The notes: generated by a model from the sequence alone, not told the origin. 34,998 bases of DNA from UBA4466 sp963925035 (GCA_963925035.1 CAWUSK010000008.1:1-34998); one strand, 5' to 3'. Positions 1 through 8,697 are shown, counted from the first letter of the stretch. Numbers and translations are program-made.

Positions 1-1
1 A

Positions 2-3000
2 ACGCCAGTCATTGGAACACCAGCAAATATTGTGTGTGAAGGAATAATGGCTTACACATTTACCTACACTGACTGTGCGGGCAATAGTTCGGTTTGGACA
101 TATACTTATACCGTTGACTTACCAACATTTGCAATCGCAACGGCACCAGGCGCAAGCACGGTAAACTGTCCAGCGAATGCAGCTGTTCAGCCAGCAGGCC
201 CAGGAGCAGTAACAGACATGTGTGGAAACACCTTGACACCTGCCATCACTTCATCGGCAGCAGTAGCATGTGAAGGCGATCGCGTTTGGACATTTACGTA
301 TACAGATTGTGCGAGTAACGTTGTTGCATGGACTTACACTTATACTGTAGACATGCCAACCTTCGCTATCGCAACAGCACCAGGCGCAAGCACGGTAAAC
401 TGTCCAGCAGCAGCTGCAGCTCAACCAGCAGGTCCAGGAGTTGTAAACGATATGTGTGGAAACACCGTGACACCCGTGATCACTTCATCGGCAGCAGTAA
501 CATGTGAAGGAAACCGAGTATGGACATTCACCTACACAGATTGTGCCAGCAACGCTGTTGCATGGACGTATACTTATACCGTTGATATGCCAACATTTGC
601 CATCGGAACAGCACCAGGAGCAAGTACGGTAAACTGTCCAGCGAATGCAGCTGTTCAGCCAGCAGGACCAGGAGTAGTAACAGATATGTGTGGAAACACC
701 TTGACACCTGCCATCACTTCTTCGGCAGCAGTAGCATGTGAAGGTAACCGCGTATGGACATTTACGTATACCGATTGTGCGAGCAACGTTGTTGCTTGGA
801 CATACACTTACACGGTTGACATCCCAACCTTTACTATTCCATATGCGAATGGAGCATCAACGGTAAGTTGTGTTTCAGGTGCACAAGTTGATCCAGGTGA
901 TCCGGGCGTAGTAACAGATATGTGTGGAAACACTTTAACACCAGTGGTTACAGCACCGTCACCTTCGGGATGTACAGGAGTTGGAGCTGTTTGGACTTAT
1001 ACTTATACAGATTGTGCTGGAAACACAGCAGATTGGACGCATACCTATACAATTAATTTAGCGCCATTCTCGATTGCAACGGCACCCGGCGCAAGCACGG
1101 TAAACTGTTCAGCGAATGCAGCTGTTCAGCCAGCAGGTCCGGGAGTTGTGAACGATGCATGTGGTAATGTAATTACACCCGTCATCACTTCATCAGCGGC
1201 AGTAGCATGTGAAGGTAACCGAGTTTGGACATTTACTTACACAGATTGTGCTGGAAACACGGCTGCTTGGACATATACCTACACGGTTGACATGCCAATA
1301 TTTGCAATTGGAACTCTAAATGGGGCGTCAACGGTGCAATGTATAGCTCAGGCTATTGCTCCTGCACCGCCAGCAGTGAATGACGTTTGTGGAAACGCAA
1401 TTACGCCAGTAATGACGCAAAACGCAAACCCTGCTTGTGAGGGTGTTAAGATTTATACCTTTACTTATACAGATTGCGCAGCGAATGTTGTTGCTTGGAC
1501 ATATACTTACACAGTGGACATACCTGTATTAGCAATTGGAACTCCAAATGGGGCGTCAACGGTGCAATGTATAGCTCAGGTTGTTGCTCCTGTGCCACCA
1601 GCAGTGAATGACGTTTGTGGAAACGCAATCATTCCAGTAATGACGGAAAATGCCGATCCTGTTTGTGTAGGTGATAAAGTATATACCTTCACTTACACTG
1701 ATTGTGCAGGAAGCGCGTCGATTTGGACATACACCTTCTCTATTAACGATAACGTTTTGCCAACGGCTAGCAATCCTGCGCCAATTTCGGTTCCTCTTTC
1801 GCTGTTGTCTGTTTTATTCCCAGATCCATTGGTGGTAATTGATGAAGCCGACAATTGTACGGCTAACCCAACGGTAGTATGGGTAAGTGATGTTTCTGAT
1901 GGAAATGTGTGTAATTTAGAAGAGATTACCCGAACATATTCGGTGACTGATGATTGTGGAAATCAAATTTTTGTGACGCAAATAATCACAGTTCTTGCGG
2001 TTCCCGCGCCAATTGACGCTGGCCCAGATGCAACTATTTGTGCTGGTGAGTTCATTACTTTGGAGGCAGTAAACCCTTGGGGCGTGCCAATCTCATGGTC
2101 GCCAAACAATCCTCCTGTTGATGGAGTTCCGTTCCAACCAGGTTCGACTCAGACGTATACTGTCACAGCGGAAAACTTAGGCTGTATTTCAACGGATTCA
2201 GTTACTATTACTTTGCAGGAGTTACAGTTAGTGAGCTTCATTGGAGATATTTTGTCAGGTTGTGAGCCTTTAACAGTAACATTCACAAATACTTCTACAG
2301 CACCAAGCGGATTAGTTAATTGTGTGTGGAATATCAACGGTCAATCTTTGAGTGGATGTGGTTCAGTGGCATATACGTTTGATAATGCTGGTCTATATGA
2401 TGTTACATTGACGACAACATCGGCAACGGGCTGTGTTAATTCAATTACTTACATAGATTATATAGATGTAGAGGCGATTCCAACGGCTTCCTTCAATGTA
2501 TCGACGACGGAAGTATGGGATATTGACGCGCAGGTTGATTTCACAAACACATCTGTTGGTGCTTCTGATTATCTCTGGAATTTTGGAAATAATTCAGGAT
2601 CTTCAATTCTTGATAACCCTTCGCACACTTTCCTTGACCTAGGCGTTGATTCGTATCAAGTTGAATTGATAGCATATAGCCCTCTTGGATGCACAGATAC
2701 CGCTTACAGAACAATAAGTGTGCTTGAGGAGCTTATTTATTATGTTCCAAATACGTTTACTCCAGATGGAGATAACTACAACGAGTACTTCAAACCAATC
2801 TTCACAAGTGGCTATGATCCTTATGATTTTGATCTATTCATCTTTAATAGATGGGGAGAGATAATTTGGGAGTCACATGATGCTACTGTCGGTTGGGATG
2901 GAACATACGGCGGAAGTGTTGTACAAGATGGTACATATATTTGGAAGATTGAATTTAAATCATCTGAAACAGATAAACGTATCATGAAAACTGGGCACGT

Positions 3001-3016
3001 GAATATTATTAAATAA
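2..3016 (+). CDS. Giant secreted repeat protein with type B T9SS sorting domain (5'-partial)
   Basis: The reading frame is open to the first base of the window, so the gene begins upstream; the GTG at 32 is only an internal codon. What remains is the C-terminal ~1005 residues. In order: a partial and seven full Cys-rich repeats of 76-79 residues (to about base 1753), an HYR-like segment with a DDCGN motif, an Ig-like segment starting near IDAGPDATIC, two PKD-like domains (the second with YLWNFGN), and a gliding-motility-associated C-terminal domain with the hallmarks VPNTFTPDGD, FNRWGE and DGTYIWK. That last domain is the type B signal for export by the type IX system and surface attachment. 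The product is therefore probably a very large cell-surface adhesin-like protein; its ligand cannot be read from the sequence. A terminator hairpin follows 30 bases after the stop codon. Confidence 0.9.
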   Translation, partial: TPVIGTPANIVCEGIMAYTFTYTDCAGNSSVWTYTYTVDLPTFAIATAPGASTVNCPANAAVQPAGPGAVTDMCGNTLTPAITSSAAVACEGDRVWTFTYTDCASNVVAWTYTYTVDMPTFAIATAPGASTVNCPAAAAAQPAGPGVVNDMCGNTVTPVITSSAAVTCEGNRVWTFTYTDCASNAVAWTYTYTVDMPTFAIGTAPGASTVNCPANAAVQPAGPGVVTDMCGNTLTPAITSSAAVACEGNRVWTFTYTDCASNVVAWTYTYTVDIPTFTIPYANGASTVSCVSGAQVDPGDPGVVTDMCGNTLTPVVTAPSPSGCTGVGAVWTYTYTDCAGNTADWTHTYTINLAPFSIATAPGASTVNCSANAAVQPAGPGVVNDACGNVITPVITSSAAVACEGNRVWTFTYTDCAGNTAAWTYTYTVDMPIFAIGTLNGASTVQCIAQAIAPAPPAVNDVCGNAITPVMTQNANPACEGVKIYTFTYTDCAANVVAWTYTYTVDIPVLAIGTPNGASTVQCIAQVVAPVPPAVNDVCGNAIIPVMTENADPVCVGDKVYTFTYTDCAGSASIWTYTFSINDNVLPTASNPAPISVPLSLLSVLFPDPLVVIDEADNCTANPTVVWVSDVSDGNVCNLEEITRTYSVTDDCGNQIFVTQIITVLAVPAPIDAGPDATICAGEFITLEAVNPWGVPISWSPNNPPVDGVPFQPGSTQTYTVTAENLGCISTDSVTITLQELQLVSFIGDILSGCEPLTVTFTNTSTAPSGLVNCVWNINGQSLSGCGSVAYTFDNAGLYDVTLTTTSATGCVNSITYIDYIDVEAIPTASFNVSTTEVWDIDAQVDFTNTSVGASDYLWNFGNNSGSSILDNPSHTFLDLGVDSYQVELIAYSPLGCTDTAYRTISVLEELIYYVPNTFTPDGDNYNEYFKPIFTSGYDPYDFDLFIFNRWGEIIWESHDATVGWDGTYGGSVVQDGTYIWKIEFKSSETDKRIMKTGHVNIIK
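125..1753 (+). repeat. Seven tandem 228-237 bp coding repeats
   Basis: Units start at 125, 359, 593, 827, 1064, 1298 and 1526, giving periods of 234, 234, 234, 237, 234 and 228 bases (76-79 codons). A partial unit precedes them. Each unit has the pattern GASTVxC ... D-x-CGN ... C-x-G ... FTYTDCA ... WTYTYTV, with four conserved cysteines. Units 1 to 3 are nearly identical in DNA, indicating recent duplication or gene conversion, while units 4, 6 and 7 have diverged. The DCAGN-x-x-x-W-TYTYTV part resembles the end of an HYR domain. Confidence 0.92.
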
Positions 3017-3054
3017 ATAAAAAAGGCGATGTTATCATCAGCCAAGGTCGGAAG
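3014..3054 (+). repeat. Left terminal inverted repeat of the IS4-like element
   Basis: This 41-base arm contains AAAAAAGGCGATG and ends in GGTCGGAAG; it matches 3924-3964 without mismatch on the opposite strand. Its inner end forms the 5' half of the terminator stem at 3047-3075. Confidence 0.9.
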
Positions 3055-3075
3055 ATTTTTCTTCCGACTTTTTTT
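3047..3075 (+). terminator. Rho-independent terminator inside the left IS end
   Basis: GTCGGAAGA, a TTTT loop and TCTTCCGAC form a perfect 9-bp stem, followed by a run of seven T. It lies 30 bases downstream of the secreted repeat-protein gene and would stop transcripts entering the insertion element from the left. Confidence 0.85.
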
Positions 3076-3081
3076 CGTTTT

Positions 3082-3900
3082 ATGAACACTTCTTTTTTGA
3101 TTTAATAAATTTATTTTCAATATTTTAACTTTTTTATTACCGATTAAAAGCCGCAAAGTATAGCATCGATTTCGATGGGATATTACCTTACAATTCAAAT
3201 GTATTTACTACTCGAAGATATAGCAGTGAGGAAATTGCACTACCTGCAGCGTTAATGAATCACGTGAAAAGAGAAAAGAATCACCAAAACATTTACGTTA
3301 TGGATCGAGGACTCCAATCTATAAGGACTATGAAGTCTTTTAGTAAGGATTGTCTGTCGATTAAAAGAGAATAGAAAATTAGTTGAGCTAGGTTCGTTTA
3401 TAACAGAAAATCAAGATTTAGATATAGGAGAATCAACCTTGATAAGAGATAGTAAAGTTCAATTGCAGACGGGTGTTCCAATTCAAAACAAGCGAGTAAA
3501 CATACATTCTCGATAAGAACTCGGTGAAATACCGTTTCGTTTAGTCGTAGTTGAAAGTAAACTAGAAGAAGGCAAGCAATTTTGGTTTTTAACCAATGAT
3601 TTTGAATTGTCTGCCAAAGAAATTGCACAAGCATATAGACGAAGATGGGATATAGAGGTTTTCTTTCGGTTCATTAAGCAAGAACTCAATGTTAGTCATC
3701 TTGTATCATTAAACAAAAACGGTATACAAGTAATGCTATACATGACTTTGATCGCAGCAATGCTAGTAATTGTGTATAAGAAGGCAAACAACATTGGCTA
3801 CAAAGCTGCCAAAAGACGATTCTCTATCGAAATTAGGGACCTAGAAATAGCAATGATTGCAGTGCGTGCACTACGGAGGAAATCGAGGCCTCTATTTTAA
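3082..3900 (+). pseudogene. IS4-family transposase, truncated and frameshifted
   Basis: From 3129 the frame encodes a segment containing the motif IYVMDRGLQS, the second acidic site of an IS4 DDE transposase. Around 3345-3367 the reading moves to another frame and continues with ENRKLVELGSF, an in-frame TAA at 3514-3516, then PFRLVVVESK, FWFLTNDFELSAKE and the family signature AYRRRWDIEVFFRFIKQEL, which carries the catalytic glutamate; it ends at 3900. The N-terminal third with the first aspartate is lost, although an ATG at 3082 may be the remnant start. One frameshift, one nonsense codon and a 5' deletion make it non-functional. The last 97 codons are still open from the ATG at 3607. Confidence 0.88.
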
Positions 3901-3904
3901 GGCA

Positions 3905-3932
3905 TAAAAAATGGCCGGAATTTCTTCCGACC
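3905..3932 (-). terminator. Minus-strand terminator inside the right IS end
   Basis: On the minus strand GGTCGGAA, loop GAAA and TTCCGGCC form an 8-bp stem with one T-G pair, followed by ATTTTTT. It would end transcripts of the proline dehydrogenase gene entering from the right. It mirrors the hairpin at the other end, although its 3' half differs in sequence. Confidence 0.7.
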
Positions 3933-3964
3933 TTGGCTGATGATAACATCGCCTTTTTTATTTA
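3924..3964 (-). repeat. Right terminal inverted repeat of the IS4-like element
   Basis: Exact reverse complement of 3014-3054 over 41 bases. Its outer end overlaps the stop codon of the proline dehydrogenase gene (3962-3964). Confidence 0.9.
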
Positions 3965-5131
3965 AGATCTCTTTCTTCTTTCCTTTTCCTTAATGATCAA
4001 GGATAGCTCTCTGGATGTTTGTCCAGCTGTAGATGTGTTTTCATCTGCTCGTCTAAGTAAATATGGTAAGACTTCATTAATTGGGCCGTATGGAACATAT
4101 TTTGCAACTAAATAACCATGATGGGCTAAGTTGAATGAAATATGGTCGCTCATTCCTAATAATTGGGCAAAGTATAAACGATCGTCATCTTTTGATAAAT
4201 TGTTCTTGCCTAGTAATTCAGTTAAAAACAATGAGCTTTCTTCATTATGCGTCCCAGCACAAATAGAAACATTTTCAATATTGTCCACAGATAATTCTAA
4301 TGCGAGATTGTAATCTTTATCAGATGCAGCCTTGTTTACTTGGATTGGAGAGGGATAGCCCAAATTTTCAGCCCTATTCCTTTCCTTTTCCATGTATGCT
4401 CCTCGAACAATTTTTACTCCAAGAATATAATTATGTTCTTTCGCATGATTAATTTCATTTTTAAAAAAGACTAACCTGTCGTGACGATACATTTGTATTG
4501 TGTTGAATACAATTGCTTTTTGTGTATTATATTTCGTGCTCATTTGTTGCGCAATTAAATCTATACCATCCTGAATCCATGATTCCTCTCCGTCAATGAA
4601 TACCGGAACAGAGCAATCAAAGGCAGCTTTACAAATTTGATCAATTCGTTCAATTAATTTTGAGTAATCAACTTTGTTTTCTTCTGAAAGCCCGTCGATT
4701 GATTTATTTGATTTCTCTAAAAGATCAAAACGACAAATACCCGTAACCTTAAATACAGCAAAAGGTATATTTTTATTATTCTTTCCTTCACGAATCGTTG
4801 CAATTATTTCATTAACAGTTTTATCAAAATCTTCTTCCGATGTTTTTCCTTCAATACTATAATCCAGAATTGTTTTGATATTAAATTGTGCTAATTCTTT
4901 TGACGTAAGAAGCGACTCTTGAATGGACTCACCTCCACAAAACTGGCGAAAAATTGTTTTCTTGATCAACCCTTTTATTGGTAAATGCATTTTTAATGCA
5001 ATTGGAGTAACCCATTTCCCAAACTTCACAATGGTCGGATTTGCTACAATTTTAAATAACCAATAGGCTCGCCTTAAATCTTTGGAAGATTTACCACTAA
5101 AAGCAATTTCTGTATTATCAAATGAAATCAT
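3962..5131 (-). CDS. Proline dehydrogenase
   Basis: A single-domain FAD-dependent proline dehydrogenase of 389 residues. It oxidises L-proline to pyrroline-5-carboxylate, the first step of proline catabolism, passing electrons to the quinone pool; the second enzyme is not in this window. Family hallmarks seen are KIVRGAYMEKER in the middle of the TIM barrel and, near the C-terminus, YLLRRADENTSTAGQTSREL, whose arginines bind the proline carboxylate. The length fits the monofunctional PutB/PRODH type rather than the >1000-residue PutA fusion. The ATG at 5131 is preceded by TAATTTTGCACTC, so the promoter and start lie very close together. The stop codon overlaps the outermost bases of the neighbouring insertion element, without loss of the conserved C-terminus. 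Confidence 0.93.
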   Translation of the reverse strand: MISFDNTEIAFSGKSSKDLRRAYWLFKIVANPTIVKFGKWVTPIALKMHLPIKGLIKKTIFRQFCGGESIQESLLTSKELAQFNIKTILDYSIEGKTSEEDFDKTVNEIIATIREGKNNKNIPFAVFKVTGICRFDLLEKSNKSIDGLSEENKVDYSKLIERIDQICKAAFDCSVPVFIDGEESWIQDGIDLIAQQMSTKYNTQKAIVFNTIQMYRHDRLVFFKNEINHAKEHNYILGVKIVRGAYMEKERNRAENLGYPSPIQVNKAASDKDYNLALELSVDNIENVSICAGTHNEESSLFLTELLGKNNLSKDDDRLYFAQLLGMSDHISFNLAHHGYLVAKYVPYGPINEVLPYLLRRADENTSTAGQTSRELSLIIKEKERRKRS

Positions 5132-5136
5132 GAGTG

Positions 5137-5144
5137 CAAAATTA
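5137..5144 (-). promoter_or_regulatory. Bacteroidetes -7 element of the proline dehydrogenase gene
   Basis: The minus strand reads TAATTTTG, an exact match to TAnnTTTG, ending five bases before the ATG. No well-spaced -33 TTG is evident, so the call rests on the -7 box alone. Confidence 0.55.
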
Positions 5145-5186
5145 ATCTGTTTTCAGTATTTCCGTATGCAAGACTACTTCTTTTTG

Positions 5187-5194
5187 TATTTTTG
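5187..5194 (+). promoter_or_regulatory. Bacteroidetes -7 element of aroB
   Basis: TATTTTTG matches TAnnTTTG exactly and lies 20 bases before the aroB ATG, within the 83-base divergent gap shared with the proline dehydrogenase promoter. Confidence 0.5.
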
Positions 5195-5214
5195 TTTTAA
5201 TTTTCCCATCTACT

Positions 5215-6291
5215 ATGAAATACATCGAAGCTCAAAATTATAAACTTGAAATAGGTAGCATAGTGAATTCGTCTCTTAACGAATTACTAAATAAATCTTA
5301 TTCAACCGCTAAGAAAGTAATAATTGTAGATGAAAACACAAACGAGCATTGTTTAGATGCCTTGATTACCAATTTTGATGCGCTAAAGGATGCGGAAATT
5401 ATATTATTACCCGGTGGAGAAGAAAACAAACAACTTTTTATTGCCCAAAATGTATGGGAAGCCCTTACTGAATATGGTGTAGGAAGGTATGATTTAATCA
5501 TAAATCTCGGAGGCGGTGTTATCACAGATATGGGCGGATTTATTGCGTCATGTTATAAACGCGGATGCGATTTTATTAATATTCCAACAAGTCTTTTAGC
5601 CATGGTCGATGCTTCTCTTGGAGGCAAGACAGGCGTTAACTTAGGGTATTATAAGAATCAAATTGGTGTTTTTTCAAATCCTGTTGCTTTGTATATTGAC
5701 CCTTCATTTTTGGAAACATTACCGGATGAGGAATACCTGAGTGGTTTTGCAGAAATGTTAAAACACGGTTTGATTGCAGATAAACAATTATTTACAGATG
5801 TGGTTAAATGTATGGATGGTGATTTGGAATTCAATGAAGAACTACTTATTCGCTGTATTGAGATAAAAAACAAGGTGGTACTTGAAGATCCAACTGAAAA
5901 AGGCTTACGAAAAACCTTGAATTTCGGTCATACAATTGGGCACGCAATCGAAGGATTCTACATGGAGGATACTATTTCTCATGGTCACGCTGTTGCCATT
6001 GGAATGGTAATGGAAGCCTATATTTCAACGAAAAAAACAGGATTGAGTGAGGACGACTATATGCTAATAGAAAATTCTATTCTCGGGAATTATGGTGTGC
6101 CTAAATTTTCAGACGAAGACATTCAAGAAATGATTAAAATGCTTAAAAACGACAAGAAGAATAGTGACAATGAAATTAAATGCTGCCTGCTTTCAAAAAT
6201 TGGAGTTTGTACTTATGATCACTCGATTTCTGAGAAGTTGTTTTTAGAAACATTTTTACATTTCAAAAACAAACAAATAATTTTAAATTAA
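5215..6291 (+). CDS. aroB: 3-dehydroquinate synthase
   Basis: Converts DAHP (3-deoxy-D-arabino-heptulosonate 7-phosphate) to 3-dehydroquinate, step two of the shikimate pathway, using NAD and a divalent metal in the cytoplasm. The 358-residue length is normal. Seen in the sequence: the nucleotide-binding stretch LPGGEENK (about 65-72), GGGVITDMGGFIAS (about 99-112), the substrate loop DASLGGKTGVN (about 132-142), and metal ligands fitting E180 (GFAEMLKHG), H239 (GHTIGHAIEG) and H256 (SHGHAVAIG). The gene is divergent from proline dehydrogenase and its 3' end overlaps the end of the convergent MerR gene by four bases. No other shikimate gene is adjacent. Confidence 0.96.
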   Translation: MKYIEAQNYKLEIGSIVNSSLNELLNKSYSTAKKVIIVDENTNEHCLDALITNFDALKDAEIILLPGGEENKQLFIAQNVWEALTEYGVGRYDLIINLGGGVITDMGGFIASCYKRGCDFINIPTSLLAMVDASLGGKTGVNLGYYKNQIGVFSNPVALYIDPSFLETLPDEEYLSGFAEMLKHGLIADKQLFTDVVKCMDGDLEFNEELLIRCIEIKNKVVLEDPTEKGLRKTLNFGHTIGHAIEGFYMEDTISHGHAVAIGMVMEAYISTKKTGLSEDDYMLIENSILGNYGVPKFSDEDIQEMIKMLKNDKKNSDNEIKCCLLSKIGVCTYDHSISEKLFLETFLHFKNKQIILN

Positions 6292-6632
6292 GACTTCAAT
6301 CGGAGTAATTTGACTTTAATCGACTCGAGCCGAGAAATAAGGTCTGTTGCATCTGAATTACCAATATTCACGTCAACTGATTTTGATTTTAATGCTTTTT
6401 TCGCACCTTCAAGCGTGTAACCATTTTCTTTTACCAATTGATAAATCGTTTGAATTTTGAGAATCTCTTTTGGGGGAAATAATCGGTTTCCTTTGTTGTT
6501 TTTTTTTGGTTTAACAGAAGTAAATTCTTTTTCCCAAAAACGTATCAAAGAAGTGTTAACATTGAACATCGTAGCAACCTCTCCGATGGAGTAGTATAGT
6601 TTGGTTAACTCATTTTCTTTGATATTCGGCAA
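6288..6632 (-). CDS. MerR-family transcriptional regulator
   Basis: A small DNA-binding regulator whose N-terminal winged helix-turn-helix is clear: LYYSIGEVATMFNVNTSLIRFWEKEF, followed by the NRLFPPKEILKIQTIYQLV wing and helix. After about residue 80 a short helical tail (ISRLESIKVKLLRLKS) replaces an effector-binding domain. The target and signal are unknown; this short MerR type is common in Bacteroidetes. The frame stays open upstream to an ATG at 6746, but that would overlap the start of the divergent transporter gene by 20 bases and add about 38 residues with no resemblance to the family. I prefer the TTG at 6632, which puts LYYSIGEV near residue 10 as in relatives. The start is uncertain; the domain is not. 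Confidence 0.82.
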   Translation of the reverse strand: MPNIKENELTKLYYSIGEVATMFNVNTSLIRFWEKEFTSVKPKKNNKGNRLFPPKEILKIQTIYQLVKENGYTLEGAKKALKSKSVDVNIGNSDATDLISRLESIKVKLLRLKS

Positions 6633-6726
6633 AACAATGTTCGATTTGTATCGAATATAGTTATTATTTTTCAGTTCAAAGTTTTGTTCGTGGAAAATTG
6701 TTAATTTCAAGTAATGGTAACTCAAT

Positions 6727-7521
6727 ATGCTCACAAGAAATAACACCGATGAATTAAATTATCAACGCAGAAGAGAATGGGTTTTTTTGTTGTTGGCAGG
6801 AATTTTCTTGGGTTCGCTGACCATGTTGAACATTCTTGGAATTTCTCGATTCATTGACCTGTCTGATTTCATTGGACTAGATTCAAACAGTGATGTTCGC
6901 TTTGTTGTTGCGGTTGGTGTTTTACCTTATCCAATCACCTTTTTCTGTACAGACATAATCTCAGAAATATATGGAAGAAAAAGGGCAAATATGGTTGTTT
7001 GGATAGGTTTAATCTTAAATTTATGGGTGTTGCTCGTAATGTGGTTTGGTGGTTGGCTAGGGGAGCCTAGCAATATATTGCCTTCTGGAAACTTGCCTTT
7101 AGAAATTATTGAAGGTCAAGCTATTGCGCCTCATGGCTATGCGTTTTATGAAATTAGAACGTTGACGTTCGGAGCGACATTTGCTTCGATGATTGCCTAT
7201 ATTTCTGCACAATTTATAGATGTTCACATTTTTCACTTTTTAAAAACAAAAACAAACGGTAAATTTTTATGGCTAAGGAATAATGTGTCAACATTGATGA
7301 GTCAGATGGTCGATTCAATGGCTGTTATATTAATTACTCACTTTTATGCCCATGCCCTGCCGATAGATGATTCGTCAAATTTATGGAGCATTCTTTGGAT
7401 GTTTATCTTAAGCAGTTACCTGTTTAAATTCATTTTCGCTCTTCTTGACACAATACCAATTTATATTTCTGTCCGATTTCTAAGGAAATTCTTAAATGTT
7501 CAAGACGAACTAAGTTACTGA
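6727..7521 (+). CDS. Queuosine precursor transporter (YhhQ/VUT family)
   Basis: An inner-membrane protein of 264 residues with about six hydrophobic segments. The family motif PYPITFFCTDIISEIYGRKRAN (about 61-82) is clear; relatives import queuosine precursors such as preQ0/preQ1 for tRNA modification. LLAGIFLGSLTMLNILG forms the first membrane span, and later spans include WVLLVMWFGGWLG and SILWMFILSSYLFKFIFALL. Start at ATG 6727; the charged RRREW stretch just before the first span fits the positive-inside rule. It is divergent from the MerR gene and overlaps the convergent MFS gene by 12 bases at its 3' end. Confidence 0.9.
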   Translation: MLTRNNTDELNYQRRREWVFLLLAGIFLGSLTMLNILGISRFIDLSDFIGLDSNSDVRFVVAVGVLPYPITFFCTDIISEIYGRKRANMVVWIGLILNLWVLLVMWFGGWLGEPSNILPSGNLPLEIIEGQAIAPHGYAFYEIRTLTFGATFASMIAYISAQFIDVHIFHFLKTKTNGKFLWLRNNVSTLMSQMVDSMAVILITHFYAHALPIDDSSNLWSILWMFILSSYLFKFIFALLDTIPIYISVRFLRKFLNVQDELSY

Positions 7522-8697
7522 TTCACGGAATTTAAGGTGCCAAATGAGATAAAGAATACTCAAGGCGGACATTATAATAATTGGTAATAATGTAATTCCA
7601 ACAGAAGCAAAGTTGTTGTCATAAGTCAACAATGTACTAGCAGAACCTAGCATTACACCTAACTCTAATCCGATAAATAAAGTTCCTGCACCGATTCCTC
7701 GTCGTTCTGGATGAGATAAATCTGCAGTCCACGCGAATAGAGTAGGACTTGTTATACCAGTTGCCAATCCGAATACTATCGCCGCAGCAGTATAGAGAGC
7801 TACTGAATTTGAATTTGCTACCATGATTAAGCTTATTGTCAAAAGAGACATTCCGATAATTAAGGTTTTACGTCTTCCTATGATATCTGAAATACTACTT
7901 GCAAACAAACGCACTAACATGGTTGAAATGACGTAGAATAGGAAGAACCAACCTTTATTTTCTATTCCTAAATAACCAGAAATTTCAGGGGTAATAACCA
8001 ATGTCATTCCTGATGCGGCAGCGGAAAGGGTCATAACTATAAAAGCGGGAATAACACTTGGTTCTAATACATCTTTCCATGTTATTTTCAGTAATGAAAA
8101 CTTAAATTTCACAGGATTCGGTAAGGTCTCTTTCAACATTGTAACCATAATTACGGCTAAACAAGCAGATATCGCGGAAATGAAAAATAAACTATTCATT
8201 CCTAATGTGTTTTTAATTGGTGAACCTAGTGCCTGTCCGATTCCCATTCCAACTGAAAAGAAAACGCCCCAAATGCCCATACCAACCCCTCGCTTATTTT
8301 GAGGCAGAACATCGGTTATTAACGCAGTTGCACCTGTGGGCGCAAAACCTGCACTGAATCCGTGCATAAATCGAAAAAACAAAAAGAACGCTACTAAACC
8401 AAAGAGCGGATATAAAAGTGTGACGCATCCGCCAATGACAATACCAATGATCATTACCTTTTTACGACCAATAGTGTCGGATAATTTCCCTGAAAATGGC
8501 CGGGAAATCATTGCTGAAATGGAAAATAATGTAATGATTAAGCCTTTGTGATTTTCGCCCCCCATTTCAGAAATGAACCCGTTTAGTTCGGGAATGATCA
8601 AATTGAAACTGGCCATGAACAGCAACATTGATATACAAATGATCCAAAAATTTCGAGGGTACTTGAACTTCACAGCACAAAAATAGTCCGAAATCAT
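7510..8697 (-). CDS. MFS transporter
   Basis: A 395-residue inner-membrane transporter of the major facilitator superfamily with about 12 hydrophobic segments in two halves. The loop 2-3 motif is visible as GKLSDTIGRKKVMIIG, with its counterpart SSISDIIGRRKTLIIG in the second half. The motif PTGATALITDVLPQNKRGVGMGIWGV (about 120-145) is typical of drug/sugar MFS exporters. The substrate cannot be inferred. The C-terminal coding end overlaps the end of the convergent queuosine transporter by 12 bases. The ATG at 8697 is the only reasonable start. Confidence 0.88.
   Translation of the reverse strand: MISDYFCAVKFKYPRNFWIICISMLLFMASFNLIIPELNGFISEMGGENHKGLIITLFSISAMISRPFSGKLSDTIGRKKVMIIGIVIGGCVTLLYPLFGLVAFFLFFRFMHGFSAGFAPTGATALITDVLPQNKRGVGMGIWGVFFSVGMGIGQALGSPIKNTLGMNSLFFISAISACLAVIMVTMLKETLPNPVKFKFSLLKITWKDVLEPSVIPAFIVMTLSAAASGMTLVITPEISGYLGIENKGWFFLFYVISTMLVRLFASSISDIIGRRKTLIIGMSLLTISLIMVANSNSVALYTAAAIVFGLATGITSPTLFAWTADLSHPERRGIGAGTLFIGLELGVMLGSASTLLTYDNNFASVGITLLPIIIMSALSILYLIWHLKFRESVT

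Larger units (their letters stand above)
3014..3964 (+). mobile_element. Decayed IS4-family insertion element with perfect 41-bp ends
   Basis: The 41 bases at 3014-3054 are the exact reverse complement of 3924-3964. Between them lies a transposase pseudogene of the IS4 family. The element is about 950 bp, shorter than the 1.3-1.5 kb usual for the family, because the 5' part of the transposase is missing. The outermost bases of the repeats are AT-rich and overlap the stop codons of both flanking genes, so the true element boundary is probably a few bases further in; no clear target duplication can be separated from the repeats. It sits between two convergent genes and interrupts neither. Confidence 0.85.

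Noticed and set aside
125..1753. Direct repeats that could be taken for a CRISPR array
   Set aside because: The units are 228-237 bases, in frame and protein-coding throughout, with no short spacers and no cas genes.
2821..3198. Minus-strand open frame of 125 codons across the end of the first gene
   Set aside because: It runs antisense through a conserved C-terminal domain and the insertion element end and has no protein-like features.
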